Assembly (NCBI GenBank): GCA_018902385.1
Contig: JABSSW010000011.1
Location: 248,001-312,000 of the forward strand
Source of the DNA: Physcia stellaris
Lineage: Eukaryota > Ascomycota > Lecanoromycetes > Caliciales > Physciaceae
Length of the DNA: 64,000 nucleotides
Direction of reading: 5' to 3'
The notes under the pieces were generated by a model that saw nothing but the letters and a program-made list of their open reading frames with translations, ran no database searches and had not been told where the DNA came from. Shown piece after piece: positions 1 to 10,557 of the stretch. Numbering within the stretch: position 1 is the first letter of the stretch; each line of letters starts with the position of its first letter. The position numbers and the translations under genes were made by a program.

Positions 1-2808
1 CAGAATTCGATGCAGGGAACAAAGAGGTCCGAAAGTCCATCAGCATAGCTTCTTTTCCGCAACCGCCGGGAGTTAGTTGGAAAATTCCTGCCACCCCGAA
101 GACAAGCTCATCTGTGCCCCATGCAATGGCTGAGAGCATTCCTATACGCTCGAGTAGCAACAAGGCGACCATGCAGTCTGTAGGCGGGTCAAGGCTAAAA
201 AGGTTGAGGATAAGTGAAGATCCACCAAACAATACTCACGCTACATCAACAGCGCTTCCAATCCTGCAGAATAGCAATGGCAGTGGCAAGCCCGCAATTA
301 CCGAAAGCAATCCCCAACTTACGAATGGACCCCCGAGCGGTCAGTCACCGCCAATCAGCAGAAGCTCATCGGCTCAAGACTCATGCTCAACATCCGCGAC
401 TACCTTCGAAGATATGGATGAGACTTCGCGAAGGGGAAGAAACGATCAGGAGAGCGTCCCGAATAGGCCGGCAAAGGAAAACAAAGGGAATGTCATTGTC
501 AGTGTACGTGTGAGACCTGACGCAAGTGGTAACGGGGACAAAAAATCAGAAGGCGAATGGATGGTGGATGGTCGGCGTTCTCTAGTGGCTTACAAAGGCC
601 GAGAAGGGGGCGAATACTTCTATGGTGAGTCTGCGACAATGGTGGTTGATGAGCCACTTATGTTATTCTAGACAACGTTTTCGCAACTCACGACAAGAAC
701 CATAAGATCTACGACGCTTCTGCTAAAAGGCTCGTCCGTCGCGTCATGGAAGGTTATCACGGTACGGTCTTTGCATACGGCATGACAGGTACGGGCAAAA
801 CGTTTTCCATGCAGGGGACAGCCACTTCTCCCGGTGTGATACCGTTGGCGATTACCGACATATTCTCGTACATCCGTGAAACGCCCCATCGAGAGTTCTT
901 GTTGAGGGTGAGCTATCTCGAAATCTACAATGAGAAGATTCACGATCTCCTTCTGCCTCCCACGGCTAGCGGCATTGGGCCCGGATCAACCCAGCCTGAA
1001 GAGATTAAGCTTCGCGAAGATAGCAAGCGTGGGGTTTACGCCTCGCCTTTGAAAGAAGAAATCGTCCAGAGCCCAACTCAGCTGTTACGAGTCATTGCTC
1101 GGGGCGATCACTCTAGGAGAACCCGAAGTACTCAATACAATGCCCAAAGTTCTCGCAGTCATGCCGTGGTGCAGATTGTGGTTGAAAGTCGTGAACGTGC
1201 TCAAGCAGCAGGAACAACAACGGAGAACAAGCGGGCGGCTCTTGTACCAGGGGGGGTTAGAGTATCGACTTTAAGCATGATAGATCTTGCCGGATCGGAA
1301 CGAGCAGCAGAAAACAAAGAGCGTCGTACGGAGGGATCCCATATCAATAAAAGCTTACTTACACTGGGCACGGTTATCGCAAGGCTCTCTGGTGAAAAGG
1401 ACAGCAACGGTAACGCTACGGACAAAGACGGGAAACATCTTCCGTACAGGGATAGTAAATTGACACGCCTGCTGCAGCCAGCCCTGTCTGGCAATTCCCT
1501 CGTCAGCATTCTGTGCACAATCCAAATCGGCTCTGCGGGCTCCGTTGCGCACGCGGGTGGGCACACCGGAGAAACCCTGAATACATTGAAGTTTGCTGCG
1601 CGAGCAAAAACAACATCGTGAGCCATGCCAAGAGGCAAGAAGAGGCTCTAGGTAGTGGCGCTGATGCTGGGAGCAAAGTCTTACTGGAACGATACCGTAT
1701 GGAGATTCTTAACCTACGAAGTCAGCTGGAAGCTCAGGGCAAATCGACTATAGACAAGGATGACAAACATCTTGAGAAGCAGGCCCAGCAGAGGCATGAG
1801 GAGCAAATGCTTGAAATGCAACTAGCTAGGACGGCGCTCAAAGAACGAATTGAACACCTAAATCGTCTAATCCTATCGTCGAAGTCCACAGGTGTCAACT
1901 CCAAGGGACAATTTTCGTCCTTGGGTCGTCCACCAAGGTTAGATACCTCTAACAACAGGGACACCTCGAAGATACTTCGATCACCGGTAAGATCGTTGCG
2001 TTCGACTACGAGCCGATCCACGCTCGGTGCGACTCAGTCTGCAATACAGAATAGTGCTTGCTCCCCAAACGGTAACCAAGCAGATCAATCTCCTAGCTCA
2101 TCATTCGAGCACGAGGGAGACGAAGACGACTCACTTGGTGAGTTCGGTGATGGTACTGCCACTTCAAAGGCACATATCCGAGCTCTACAAGCAGATCTCG
2201 CGGATAAAAATCGATATATCTCCACACTCGAGAAGCGGTTATTACAGGCCCGGCGGTCGAGTCAAACGAGGACGTCGCTCGCCTTTACTTCCTCGGCCCT
2301 GAGCCCCAGTGGACTGGGTGACGAACAGGGGGTTTGGCAGCAGCTACAGGAACGGGATGCTGAGGTTGCAGATCTTAGAGCGCAGCTCGACGACAAGGAC
2401 CGCATGGTCAACGCGTTGCGCTCTGCGGCACGGAAACGAGACATTGCCGACTTCGGCTCGGAACCAGTATCACCAGAAGCCGGTAAGGAGAGCCAGCATC
2501 GTGTTAATCCCAGTAATGAGAGTTACGGTAGCTCTGGAGCGTTTCCCTTCAGCCCGGTGGAGCTTCTGTCGCCGCAGAAGGAGAAAGAGACGAAACGAAA
2601 AAGCATCGACGAGATGTCCAAGATACTGGATGAGATGATCCAGGATCGGGTGGAGAGTGGCCAATTAGTCAAAAGCAATAAGGGTTCGGTACGCGCGACG
2701 CATGAAAGGAGCAACGGAAGCTTAAGCACCGTGCCCAAAGTGGGAGCTCTTGCAGCCTCCCTACGACCAACGTCAACAATATCCGAAGCTGAAGCTCCAG
2801 CGTCATAG
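1..2808 (+). CDS. kipA: Kinesin-7 motor protein, Kip2/KipA type (5' end outside window, one-base frameshift)
   Basis: Plus-end-directed microtubule motor of the Kip2/KipA group, which in fungi carries plus-end proteins and helps maintain polarity. The frame is open from the first bases, so the start codon lies left of the window. Exon 1 ends at 624; a 47-nt GTGAGT..TAG intron spans 625-671. Visible motor motifs: the VSVRVRP opening, P-loop GMTGTGKT, switch I NAQSSRSHA, switch II DLAGSE, and the neck LNTLKFAARAK. A Ser-rich head precedes the motor and coiled-coil segments follow. At about 1606-1610 the frame breaks: FAARAK and NNIVSHAKR are contiguous in the family, yet here they lie in two frames at a run of five A where six are needed. 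This is either an assembly error or a real mutation. The coding total is one base short of whole codons, which fits a single missing base. The assignment to Kip2/KipA rests on the motor and the conserved head and neck, not on a search. Confidence 0.88.
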
Positions 2809-3309
2809 CCTTTCAAACCTGGACTAGTTCTTTTGGGATGCATGGACGGCGTTAATGGCAGCATGAGCGGATGACATGGCTCTGTTCATTCCATCATTGG
2901 CATTTGATACCCAACATGGTTTTTGACATTCTCCAAAAGCATTCAGTACTCAATGGACTTGGGATGTATCATAGGTTCTACCTAGGTTGTCACTTTATTC
3001 TCATGAAGTTAACTCGCTCTACTAGAATCAAGGGCATTAGCATGTCTCTATCTGCGTCGCTCTACATCATCATACATGCGTCGACTGATGAACTTCTGTT
3101 TCTAGATGAGGTCTAGCGGATTTCTGCTTTGGCGCCTACCTAGAGTACAGGTAGTATCCGTACAGTCCGCTGCCAAAAACAGCGGGTTAGCTTCTCTAGC
3201 GACTCAAGGATTGAAGATAAATCCCCCTGTTGAGCAGGGATTTTCACTAGCGGTTTCAGAGATCAGGCCGACTGTTAATTGGTCAATGAGTGACTAAGGG
3301 ACTAAGGGA
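2809..3309. other. Intergenic, kinesin 3' flank
   Basis: No supported gene. It holds the kinesin 3' untranslated region and about 500 bases of ordinary composition. Just before the transposon target site, GACTAAGGG occurs twice in tandem near 3293-3310. Short open frames here have no recognisable content. Confidence 0.6.
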
Positions 3310-3317
3310 CTGGCATC
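3310..3317. repeat. Left target-site duplication of hAT element
   Basis: CTGGCATC lies directly before the left terminal repeat and recurs exactly at 6284-6291 directly after the right one. An 8-bp duplication is diagnostic of hAT-superfamily insertion. Confidence 0.88.
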
Positions 3318-6283
3318 TAGGGACACCGTCCCCCACGGTGACGATAAAAACGCCAAGGTAATTACGCGATAATTACTGTCATCATAGCCAACGATGACCG
3401 CTAACTATAAATAGTAGTATTCTTGATGATTAATATGCTTGACGTAGTTAATAAAATTGATGAAATGAATATGTACGAAATGCAAATCTCATTCGATGAT
3501 TCGATATTTTTTCAACTCTAAAAAAAAATTTTTGACTTTACGCAAGATTTTTGCTGTAAAATGAAAAGTTCGTTCTTTCAATTCTAATAAAATATTTAAT
3601 GATTTTGAATATCTGAATTAACAAAATAAGTGTTTCAACAATCATCATTTCAAAAATCGAAAATTATATCAAAATTACACTGAAATTTGAATGATATATT
3701 GATGATGTCTTTTCTAATAAAATTATCTAAAAAATCAATTGATCGAAACTGCGAAAATAAAAAAAATCGACATTAAAATCGATTTTACGTCATGATTTTC
3801 GCATTCTGTTTGCAAAAATCTCGAAAAACGCATATTTCGAAACATATTATGTCGAAACAATCGATTCTACTATCGTATTCATGAAAAAAAAAAGTTTTCG
3901 ATCAAAATGAAATCGTCGTCGTACGCATCAAAATTTTCGACGAAATTTTCGATGACAATTACAGACTTTGAATTCGATTTGTGAACGTTTTCGAATATCA
4001 ATTTTTGATTCGACGTCAACGTGAATCATGAAATGATCGTATAAAAATTCAATTCATCGATTTGCATTGTTTTTTTTGCACGAATTGTTTTTCACTTTTT
4101 CGATTTCAATGCTCGTCTGTTTATGTATATGAACTCAAACTTGACAACGCGTTCAAAAAGCAAACGATTTCGCGTATTGTTGTGAAAAAAATTCTGTATA
4201 AAAAAGAATCGCTCGAAGAGCACGAAATTCGTTGATGTTCTGAATACACGTTAAATCAAAATTGATAATTTGAACATATCAATATATGATTATTCTTGAA
4301 CATACACACTTATTCGAATACGACGAACATGATCATTTGTCAAAAATACAATGAATCATCTTTGCAGTTTCAAATATCGTCAAAAGCGAATAATTCACGA
4401 ACATCTTGACGTGTTTTGAAATCGAAAAAATTCTTGTTCAATTTTTTGATATTTGTATCAAAAATGACGTATTTTTTCAAAAATCGCAACATCATCGATT
4501 GAACATTCACGCTCATTTGAATATGATAATTAATCGAATGTAAATGATATGTTACTCAATGAATGTTTTTCATTTGTGTTTTCAATCGATAACGTCATAT
4601 ACTTTTCATGAATTTGTCGTGTTTATTACGTTTGAAATGAAACAAACGATTCAAATCGTTCTTGAAATCGAATTCAAATCGATTTTTCAAAAAACGTATA
4701 TGTTGTTTTATTGCTTGTCAACGAAACACAATTCGATCAAAATGAACGTGTTTCGATTCAAACATTTTTTGTTGTTCAAAAATGAATTCAAAAATTTCAA
4801 TATCGTCGTTCATTTCGTTTCAAAAATCATGATTCAATAAATCGCGTAACACGATTTTTTGAACAAAACTTTTTTCGAAATTTGAATTTATTTCAACAGT
4901 CGAATCGATGACATATCGTTTCAAAACGTTCTTATTGCGACGAAATGAATGTAAAAAATTTATCTGATAATATTTAATATCGATTTTTGAAATCAAAAGT
5001 GACTTATCTGATTATTTCAACGAATGATAACAAACAACATCATGACGTAAATTTTATTATAACAAATTCGTTGATGATTTCGTAAACACGTCGTGCATTT
5101 GTCGTTTCGATGAAAATAATTAATGATCGCATGAACTCGCTTAAACAAACGTACAAATCAGAACAATTTCGTAACGATATTTTTGACGAAAAATTGAACT
5201 TCATGACTGTCACACGAAACAAAAAAAACGTGTTTAAAAACCGAAATGATTTCGATTTTTCTTCAAATTTTTCTCATAACGTTGATTTCATCGATGCAAA
5301 AAAAATTGATATTTTCAAACTTATTATCATTTCAATACATCATCTTTTTCGCTATTCGAAAAACAAAATTCTCGATCGTGTGAAAAAAAAAAACATATTT
5401 TTCGAATCGAGATGAAAAAAAAAATATTCGAATATTTGAACAGTGAAAACATACATGCGATTTTGATTGACGTTGAAAAATTCGTCGATAATGAAATTCA
5501 AATTATCGTTGCTGTTTGTTATTGAATGAATTTGACGATGCTTTTTCTCGTAAACACGATCGAATAATGTAATAAAAATCGTCGTTTTGAAAGATGATTT
5601 GTATGTCGAATTCAAAACGTTCAAAAAAATCGTCATATTCGAATCTTCGTACAAATTCAACGATTTTTTTTTTGCAATAATTGCTCGCGTAACTAGTATA
5701 TCAAAATTGTTTTTTTTTGTTGCAATCATCTTCGCAAATGATAAAATGTTTTGACGTTTTGAAATTGAATTATTATTCGATGTTTTGTTTTCGTGCTCTC
5801 GCTTGAATTTGACGACATTGAACTCAACAACGAAAAAATGATTGACATTGTTTGCGTGTATAAAAAACGAAATACATTCGAATAAATGAATTTTCATACG
5901 CGTGATGTTTTTGAACTGATTTTTGTACAAATCGCATCAATTGCAAATAATTCGAAACATTTTTTCTGAAAAAATCTTGAATTTCTCACTGAATTGATTG
6001 TGAATCGAGAAGTCAAATACATAAATCATGATTGCAACAAAATATAATTTGTATGAATAAAGATCGAAACTGATGTATATTAATATGTAACACGAAAATT
6101 TTATTTGAAAAATGATTTGAAATGAAAATTTTGCTTGTTTATCGATGTTATCAGTGAATCAATCAAAGCTTTTGCACGTGATATGCTTGACGTTTCGTCA
6201 TGATGACGTCTTGTCATCATAGTCGTGATGACGTGACGGTAATTACCAGCATTTTCAACTTTACCGGTAATCCTTCGTCCCTA
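3318..6283 (-). mobile_element. hAT-superfamily DNA transposon, about 2.97 kb, heavily hypermutated
   Basis: The ends are inverted: TAGGGAC at 3318-3324 and GTCCCTA at 6277-6283, each followed inward by imperfectly matching sequence containing GGTAATTAC. A perfect 8-bp duplication (CTGGCATC) flanks them. Length, TAGGG-type ends and 8-bp duplication all fit hAT. The interior is strongly AT-rich, while about 100 bases at the left end and 45 at the right keep ordinary composition. A transposase remnant is readable on the minus strand at 5352-5930. The interior has an unusual mutation context: from about 3421 to 6235 I found one CC and no GG, while CpA and CpG remain common. The intact target duplication shows that no later deletion has removed either end. 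The element is dead as a coding unit. Confidence 0.87.
5352..5930 (-). pseudogene. hAT transposase remnant
   Basis: This is the only long stretch of the element whose translation still resembles a hAT transposase. It keeps the spacing of the central region of fungal hAT transposases: a fl..lN..YK motif, then a ti...L.DRVYE motif, then LNF..DE..N, then a short hydrophobic stretch ending in FHL. Where the family has Pro, Ser or Thr the copy shows Ser, Phe or Ile, and where Gly is expected it shows Asn or Asp. That is what C-to-T and G-to-A changes at CC and GG would give. The BED finger expected upstream and the dimerisation region downstream are not readable. The family call comes from memory of hAT proteins, not from an alignment. 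Confidence 0.6.
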
Positions 6284-6291
6284 CTGGCATC
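6284..6291. repeat. Right target-site duplication of hAT element
   Basis: CTGGCATC directly after the right terminal repeat, identical to 3310-3317. The predicted empty site reads ...AGGGA-CTGGCATC-ACTCG.... Confidence 0.88.
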
Positions 6292-6940
6292 ACTCGAAAC
6301 GAAGTCTCCAATCGTATTGGTTCAACAACGTCGTGATGATCGTCATCCCACAGCTCCTGACTCCTGAGAGAAGCAACGTGACGCTGCGTCAAGTATAGAT
6401 CGTCGTGCAGTACTCTAGAGACATCCACCGCCCATTCGCCGAACCTGAATATGCCAAGTCAGCAGTCATCACCCCGTGACCGCGTTTGTATCTCTTCTCC
6501 TTTCGTCTCATTGATTAGATTCAGCCAGAGAACGCTGTCCTGTACCCTCCATTTGCATTCCACCCTTCCCATATCCTTGATTGCTGAGGGAGCAGACCGA
6601 GGCAACAGTTACGCTCCCTGCCCAGCCATGTTGGCGATGCCGTTATAGCTGAACACCGCCTTCGTTGCACGCCTCCAAATCCTCGTATCTCCATTCTCGC
6701 CTTTGTTCGTCTATACAATCTTTATACACCTATTGTTTAGAGCCCTAGACTTGGGGCATGCATGATCAAACAGTCACTTCCTAATCATGTGGATATTCCA
6801 CCGTAATTGCCAGCGGATGTAGACGAAGCTCGTACTCGGATGTCGAGATAGACATCGATGCTGCAAAGACATATAGTACTGGTGACGAAGCCATTGTGCG
6901 CGACGCCTGTCCATAAGGCAAAGGCCAGCATATTTCCATC
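6292..6940. promoter_or_regulatory. Upstream region of the 6941 glycosyltransferase-like gene
   Basis: About 650 bases between the transposon and the next gene. Pyrimidine-rich runs occur around 6500-6570 and 6650-6710. No gene is supported. The hAT insertion sits about 650 bases from the start codon, so it may have brought the promoter near a silenced or methylated block; that is inference only. Confidence 0.35.
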
Positions 6941-8868
6941 ATGATCCTAACCTCAAGCCATACACCTCCAACGATGTCTATGCGACGAGCACCGGCGCCA
7001 GACGGCGCATTACTATCACCTTCATGGTCGTCAAGCTTTTCCTCTAAATACAGCGTCCACCATATGTTGGAGTCGCCAATGCCATCGCCAGCGCTCCCTT
7101 CGATCATTCCGCGACACGGAAAGAAGCCTAAATCAAACCATCTTCGGAGGGTCTTGCGGGGGCTTTTACCTATATTGAAGTGGACAAGTGGGATTGTGCT
7201 GATTGGCTGGTGTCTCAAATCGAGTATTACTCGCAAGACACTGCTTCCAGTGGCGGACGACTACTCTCTTGATGGGAGCCATCAGTTAATTGCCGATGAC
7301 AGCTCTTTGCAGGATCCTATGCCTGTTCTCATTGCAAATTCCAACAAAGCATCCAAAGTGTCAATTTCACTACCCGATCATCTCCAATTCCCTCTCAAGC
7401 CTAGCGAATATAACACTATCTGCTCGAGATACGAAGATGTTGCCAGGCGTTTACAACACCAGAATAGTCGGAGCGGCTTCCATCAGAAACGGGACTCTCA
7501 AGATTACTACTATGATGACCCGAATTTCATGGATATCAAAGAAGCTGAGGCCTATGGGCTGTTACCTGTCCGGCACGAAACAAAGCTTGCAGATCAGTCT
7601 AATCCACAAGGCTTATACAGCAAGCTTCGTGAAAAGGAACCGAGTACGCACCTTGGTACCACTGGTGAGGTTTGCGAGACGAGTTTGACCTATGTTCTGG
7701 AAACAACGGATGCTGGTATAGGAAAGACGCTTTTGGGCCTTTGGCTATCTTATGGTTTGTCAAAGCAGGAAGGTCGAGCCTTTTTCATCGACGATAGCAA
7801 TTGGTAATATGCTCCGATTATACCTTGACTACTGGCTTACGAGATTCAAGGTCATATGGCAAGTACACAGACCTCTTCAAGCCTCCACCAATCCCATCTT
7901 GTCTTCCCGCTCCGCCACATCACCGTTTGCCATGTCCACACCAGGCACGTCACTTACTGGTATCCACATCTACCACCTATTGGACGTTTGGTACAGCATT
8001 CAGAGAGCACTTTCGGAGTCAAGAAAACTCCAAATCGCACCCGCAAGGAAAAGTTTTCGCCTTACTTCGCACTGGCTTCGAGGCTCTCTTTCATCTTGCC
8101 CATCAAGACGCAGGTTATGTCACAACCCGTGTTTCTGAACTTGCAGACCTGCGCCTGAGGGATAGACGGGTCGTGGGGCTACACGTCCGCAGAGGTGATC
8201 GTCATCCGTGGGAGCCTCAGTATCAAGACTCTTACACTCCTCTTGAAACTTACATTGACGCTGCCAATGATTTCATTACACGAGAGTTCCACCCCAAGGC
8301 CGCAAACAGCAGCGCAATTCCACATTCAGAGAAATCAAACGCTGAGCTCGAATCTCAGATCCTTCTTGCCTCAGATGATCCCGACATTTACGATGCGCCA
8401 GAGCTGGCGAATACCAACCGTGTCCAGACACACATCTCACTCGCAAATAAAGCAGCCCTTGACGCAGCTAGCCCAGCCACGGCTCCCAAGAGCTCAGATT
8501 CAGAAGTCACCTTCAACAAATTCGTCGAAGGCAATGTCGGCTGGGAGGGTGGATTCTTCCCTTCAGTCTTTTGGGGCCTGGGAGATGCCAAGGCTGGAAG
8601 TGCAGCCGCTCGCGGACTAAGAGAAGAGAGGGAAGATCCGTCGCCGAGTGAGCTGAGTCTGAGCTTGAGAGGACTAGTCGCTCGAGCTTATCTACTCGAT
8701 CTCAAGATCCTTGGAGCGAGTGATGCGGTCGTATGCGGTGTCAGTAGTATAGGCTGCAGGCTCCTGGCTGTGATGTTGGGATGGGAAAGAGGTATCGTTG
8801 AGGGGCGATGGATCAATATTGACGGAGGGTTTGGATGGACGGCCTTTGAAGAGGATAAGGTTCGATAG
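6941..8868 (+). CDS. Type II membrane protein with fucosyltransferase-like HVRRGD motif
   Basis: Predicted 626-residue protein from two exons; the intron at 7804-7850 (GTAATA..CAAG) restores the conserved DDSNW-SYGKYTD junction. A short cytoplasmic head is followed by one hydrophobic segment at about residues 72-92, typical of a Golgi type II glycosyltransferase. The lumenal part has a conserved DDSNW block, a Pro/Cys-rich stretch, and VVGLHVRRGDRHPWE near residue 395-410. That Arg-rich motif is like the GDP-fucose-binding H-V/I-R-R motif of GT23, GT11 and related fucosyltransferases. I recognise this as a conserved ascomycete family but cannot assign its substrate. The start at 6941 is the first ATG in frame; a second candidate at 6974 would lose only 11 residues. 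The stop is TAG at 8866-8868. Confidence 0.72.
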
Positions 8869-9359
8869 CGACGCTACTGTTGATGTCGTCGTACTCATAA
8901 TTTCTCCGCGGTTTGAGCGAGCATTCGAAGCATCAGCAGGCTGCATAGCGATTCTTCTAAATATCCAGGACAGATATAGCGTTGCATTCATGTGTTCTGA
9001 ACAAGTGGAAGCATTCGGTCTATTCGCCGTCGTGCCACTACTTTGAATGCCCCACAACATTGTAGAATGGTGTCGGTTTACCCAAGAAGATTGAATTCCT
9101 TTCCGAATGCGGGCAGTTCCCGAGGCCTACTCGGCCAAAACCACTACTCTCCAGCCAATTTACTTTGAGGAATCGTCTCGTCTGTTCAGCAGCGCTGCAG
9201 ACAGAACCTCATGCGCCGTTCATTTATTCCCGTCACTCGATTCCTGAGCCGTCCATCTTCTATCTAAGCAGTCGCTCCCCCGAAGCACCGTCTTCCCAAA
9301 CCACTGAGGGCCCGCAAACCTAACGACCAGAACTTACCAGCCTCAACAACCCACATACA
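8869..9359. promoter_or_regulatory. Intergenic between glycosyltransferase-like gene and ERV2
   Basis: About 490 bases holding the 3' end of the upstream gene and the ERV2 promoter. The last 100 bases before the ERV2 start are C/A-rich with few G, as usual for fungal 5' leaders. No gene is supported. Confidence 0.35.
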
Positions 9360-10213
9360 ATGCCAAACCGACGTCCCCTGATCTACATCCTCTGCGCCAT
9401 CGGTCTAATCTCGCTCCTCAGTCTCATCTTCTCCTCCAGTCCCTCACCCTACCCGACGACCCAAGCGCCGATACACGAAGTCCACGTGGACGAGTCCATC
9501 CTCAAAGGCGACGCCATCATGGGCAAAATCGGCAACGAAACCCTGAAGTAAGCACCGCGCCCCCGAGAAGACCGCTAGTAAATCTAATCGAGATCGCAGA
9601 GCAGAGCTAGGCCGCGCAGCCTGGCGCCTGCTGCATACCACCATGGCGAAATTCCCGGACAGGCCGACTGCCGAGGAGCAGACGGCGATGTTCTCGTATA
9701 TCCATCTTTTCGCACGGTTGTATCCCTGGTGGGTCTCTCCTCCCCCTTCTTTTCCCCCTCCATTCCTCTATACCAACCCCCCCCCCCTCAACAGAAAGCT
9801 AACCTCCTCCGCCACCCCTTAGCGGCGAATGCGCCTCCCACTTCCGCACCATCCTCACCCGGTTCCCGCCCCAAGTAGCCACCCGCTCCTCCGCCGCGGC
9901 GTGGGCGTGCCATGTGCATAATGAGGTCAACAAGAGTTTGGGGAAGGAGCTGTTCGATTGTAGTAACATTGGCGACTTCTACGACTGTGGGTGTGCGGAT
10001 GAGGAGGAGGGGAAGGGGGCAAGAAATGGAACGGGAAGGAAGAGAAGGGTACGGCTGCTGCTGCGACGGAGGGGGGGAGGATCGATTTGAGGGTTCAGAG
10101 GGAGGGGTGAGTCGGTCTTGTTTGATGAGTTTTCCTTTGAGGAGGGGAGGTGGGTTTGAAAGAGGGAGGGCTAACGGTTTGGTGTTTGTTGTAGGGAGAC
10201 TGCTGGCGGATGA
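9360..10213 (+). CDS. ERV2: FAD-linked sulfhydryl oxidase, Erv2 type (one-base frameshift)
   Basis: ER thiol oxidase that makes disulfides and passes electrons to oxygen. Four exons: 9360-9547, 9600-9728, 9823-10106, 10195-10213. An N-terminal signal anchor (residues about 6-24) is followed by the Erv/ALR core: GRAAWRLLHT, the active-site CGEC split by intron 2 (9729-9822), CHVHNEVN and YDCGCAD. The C-terminus REGETAGG resembles the REGPTRGG end that I recall for fungal Erv2. Between DCGCADEEE and RIDLRVQREG the frame shifts within the G-rich run at about 10008-10019; one extra G would join both halves, and the exon total is also one base short. Without it the frame would stop near 10088. I favour an assembly error in the homopolymer, but a real mutation is possible. 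Confidence 0.85.
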
Positions 10214-10557
10214 GCTGTAAAAAAGCTGGTTGGTCGACGATTCGGGAGCCTTTTTGCTTTTTGCATAGCGGATACCCAGGCGTATGTTATGGTGTAAGAG
10301 AAGGAAGCAAAATCGAATGCTTGGACAGGGGATACAGGAGTTTCGATCCCTACCCTTGGATGTGGAAGCATAAGATCACAAGAAATCAAGACATGCACAC
10401 CTCAAGAAGGAAGCTCGAAATAAGATTGATCGATAATAAGCTGTACAGCAAGCCAGCAACTTACAGATCCGGGTATCAAGAAAGAGCCACGCTAGCCCAT
10501 ACTGTCGAGACAAAAAATCACAACCTCAACAGCACAAGCTTTTCCCACCTCGCCACC
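10214..10557. other. Convergent intergenic, ERV2 / FAR1-domain gene
   Basis: About 340 bases between two genes that point at each other. It contains both 3' untranslated regions. I see no other feature. Confidence 0.4.

Noticed and set aside
4544-5415. Open frames on the plus strand inside the AT-rich block
   Set aside because: Their Phe, Lys, Asn and Ile-rich translations follow from base composition. They show no family resemblance, and the readable remnant is on the other strand.
7801-7850. Apparent premature stop after DDSNW in the glycosyltransferase-like gene
   Set aside because: It is a 47-nt GT..AG intron; splicing restores a conserved motif, so the gene is not broken.
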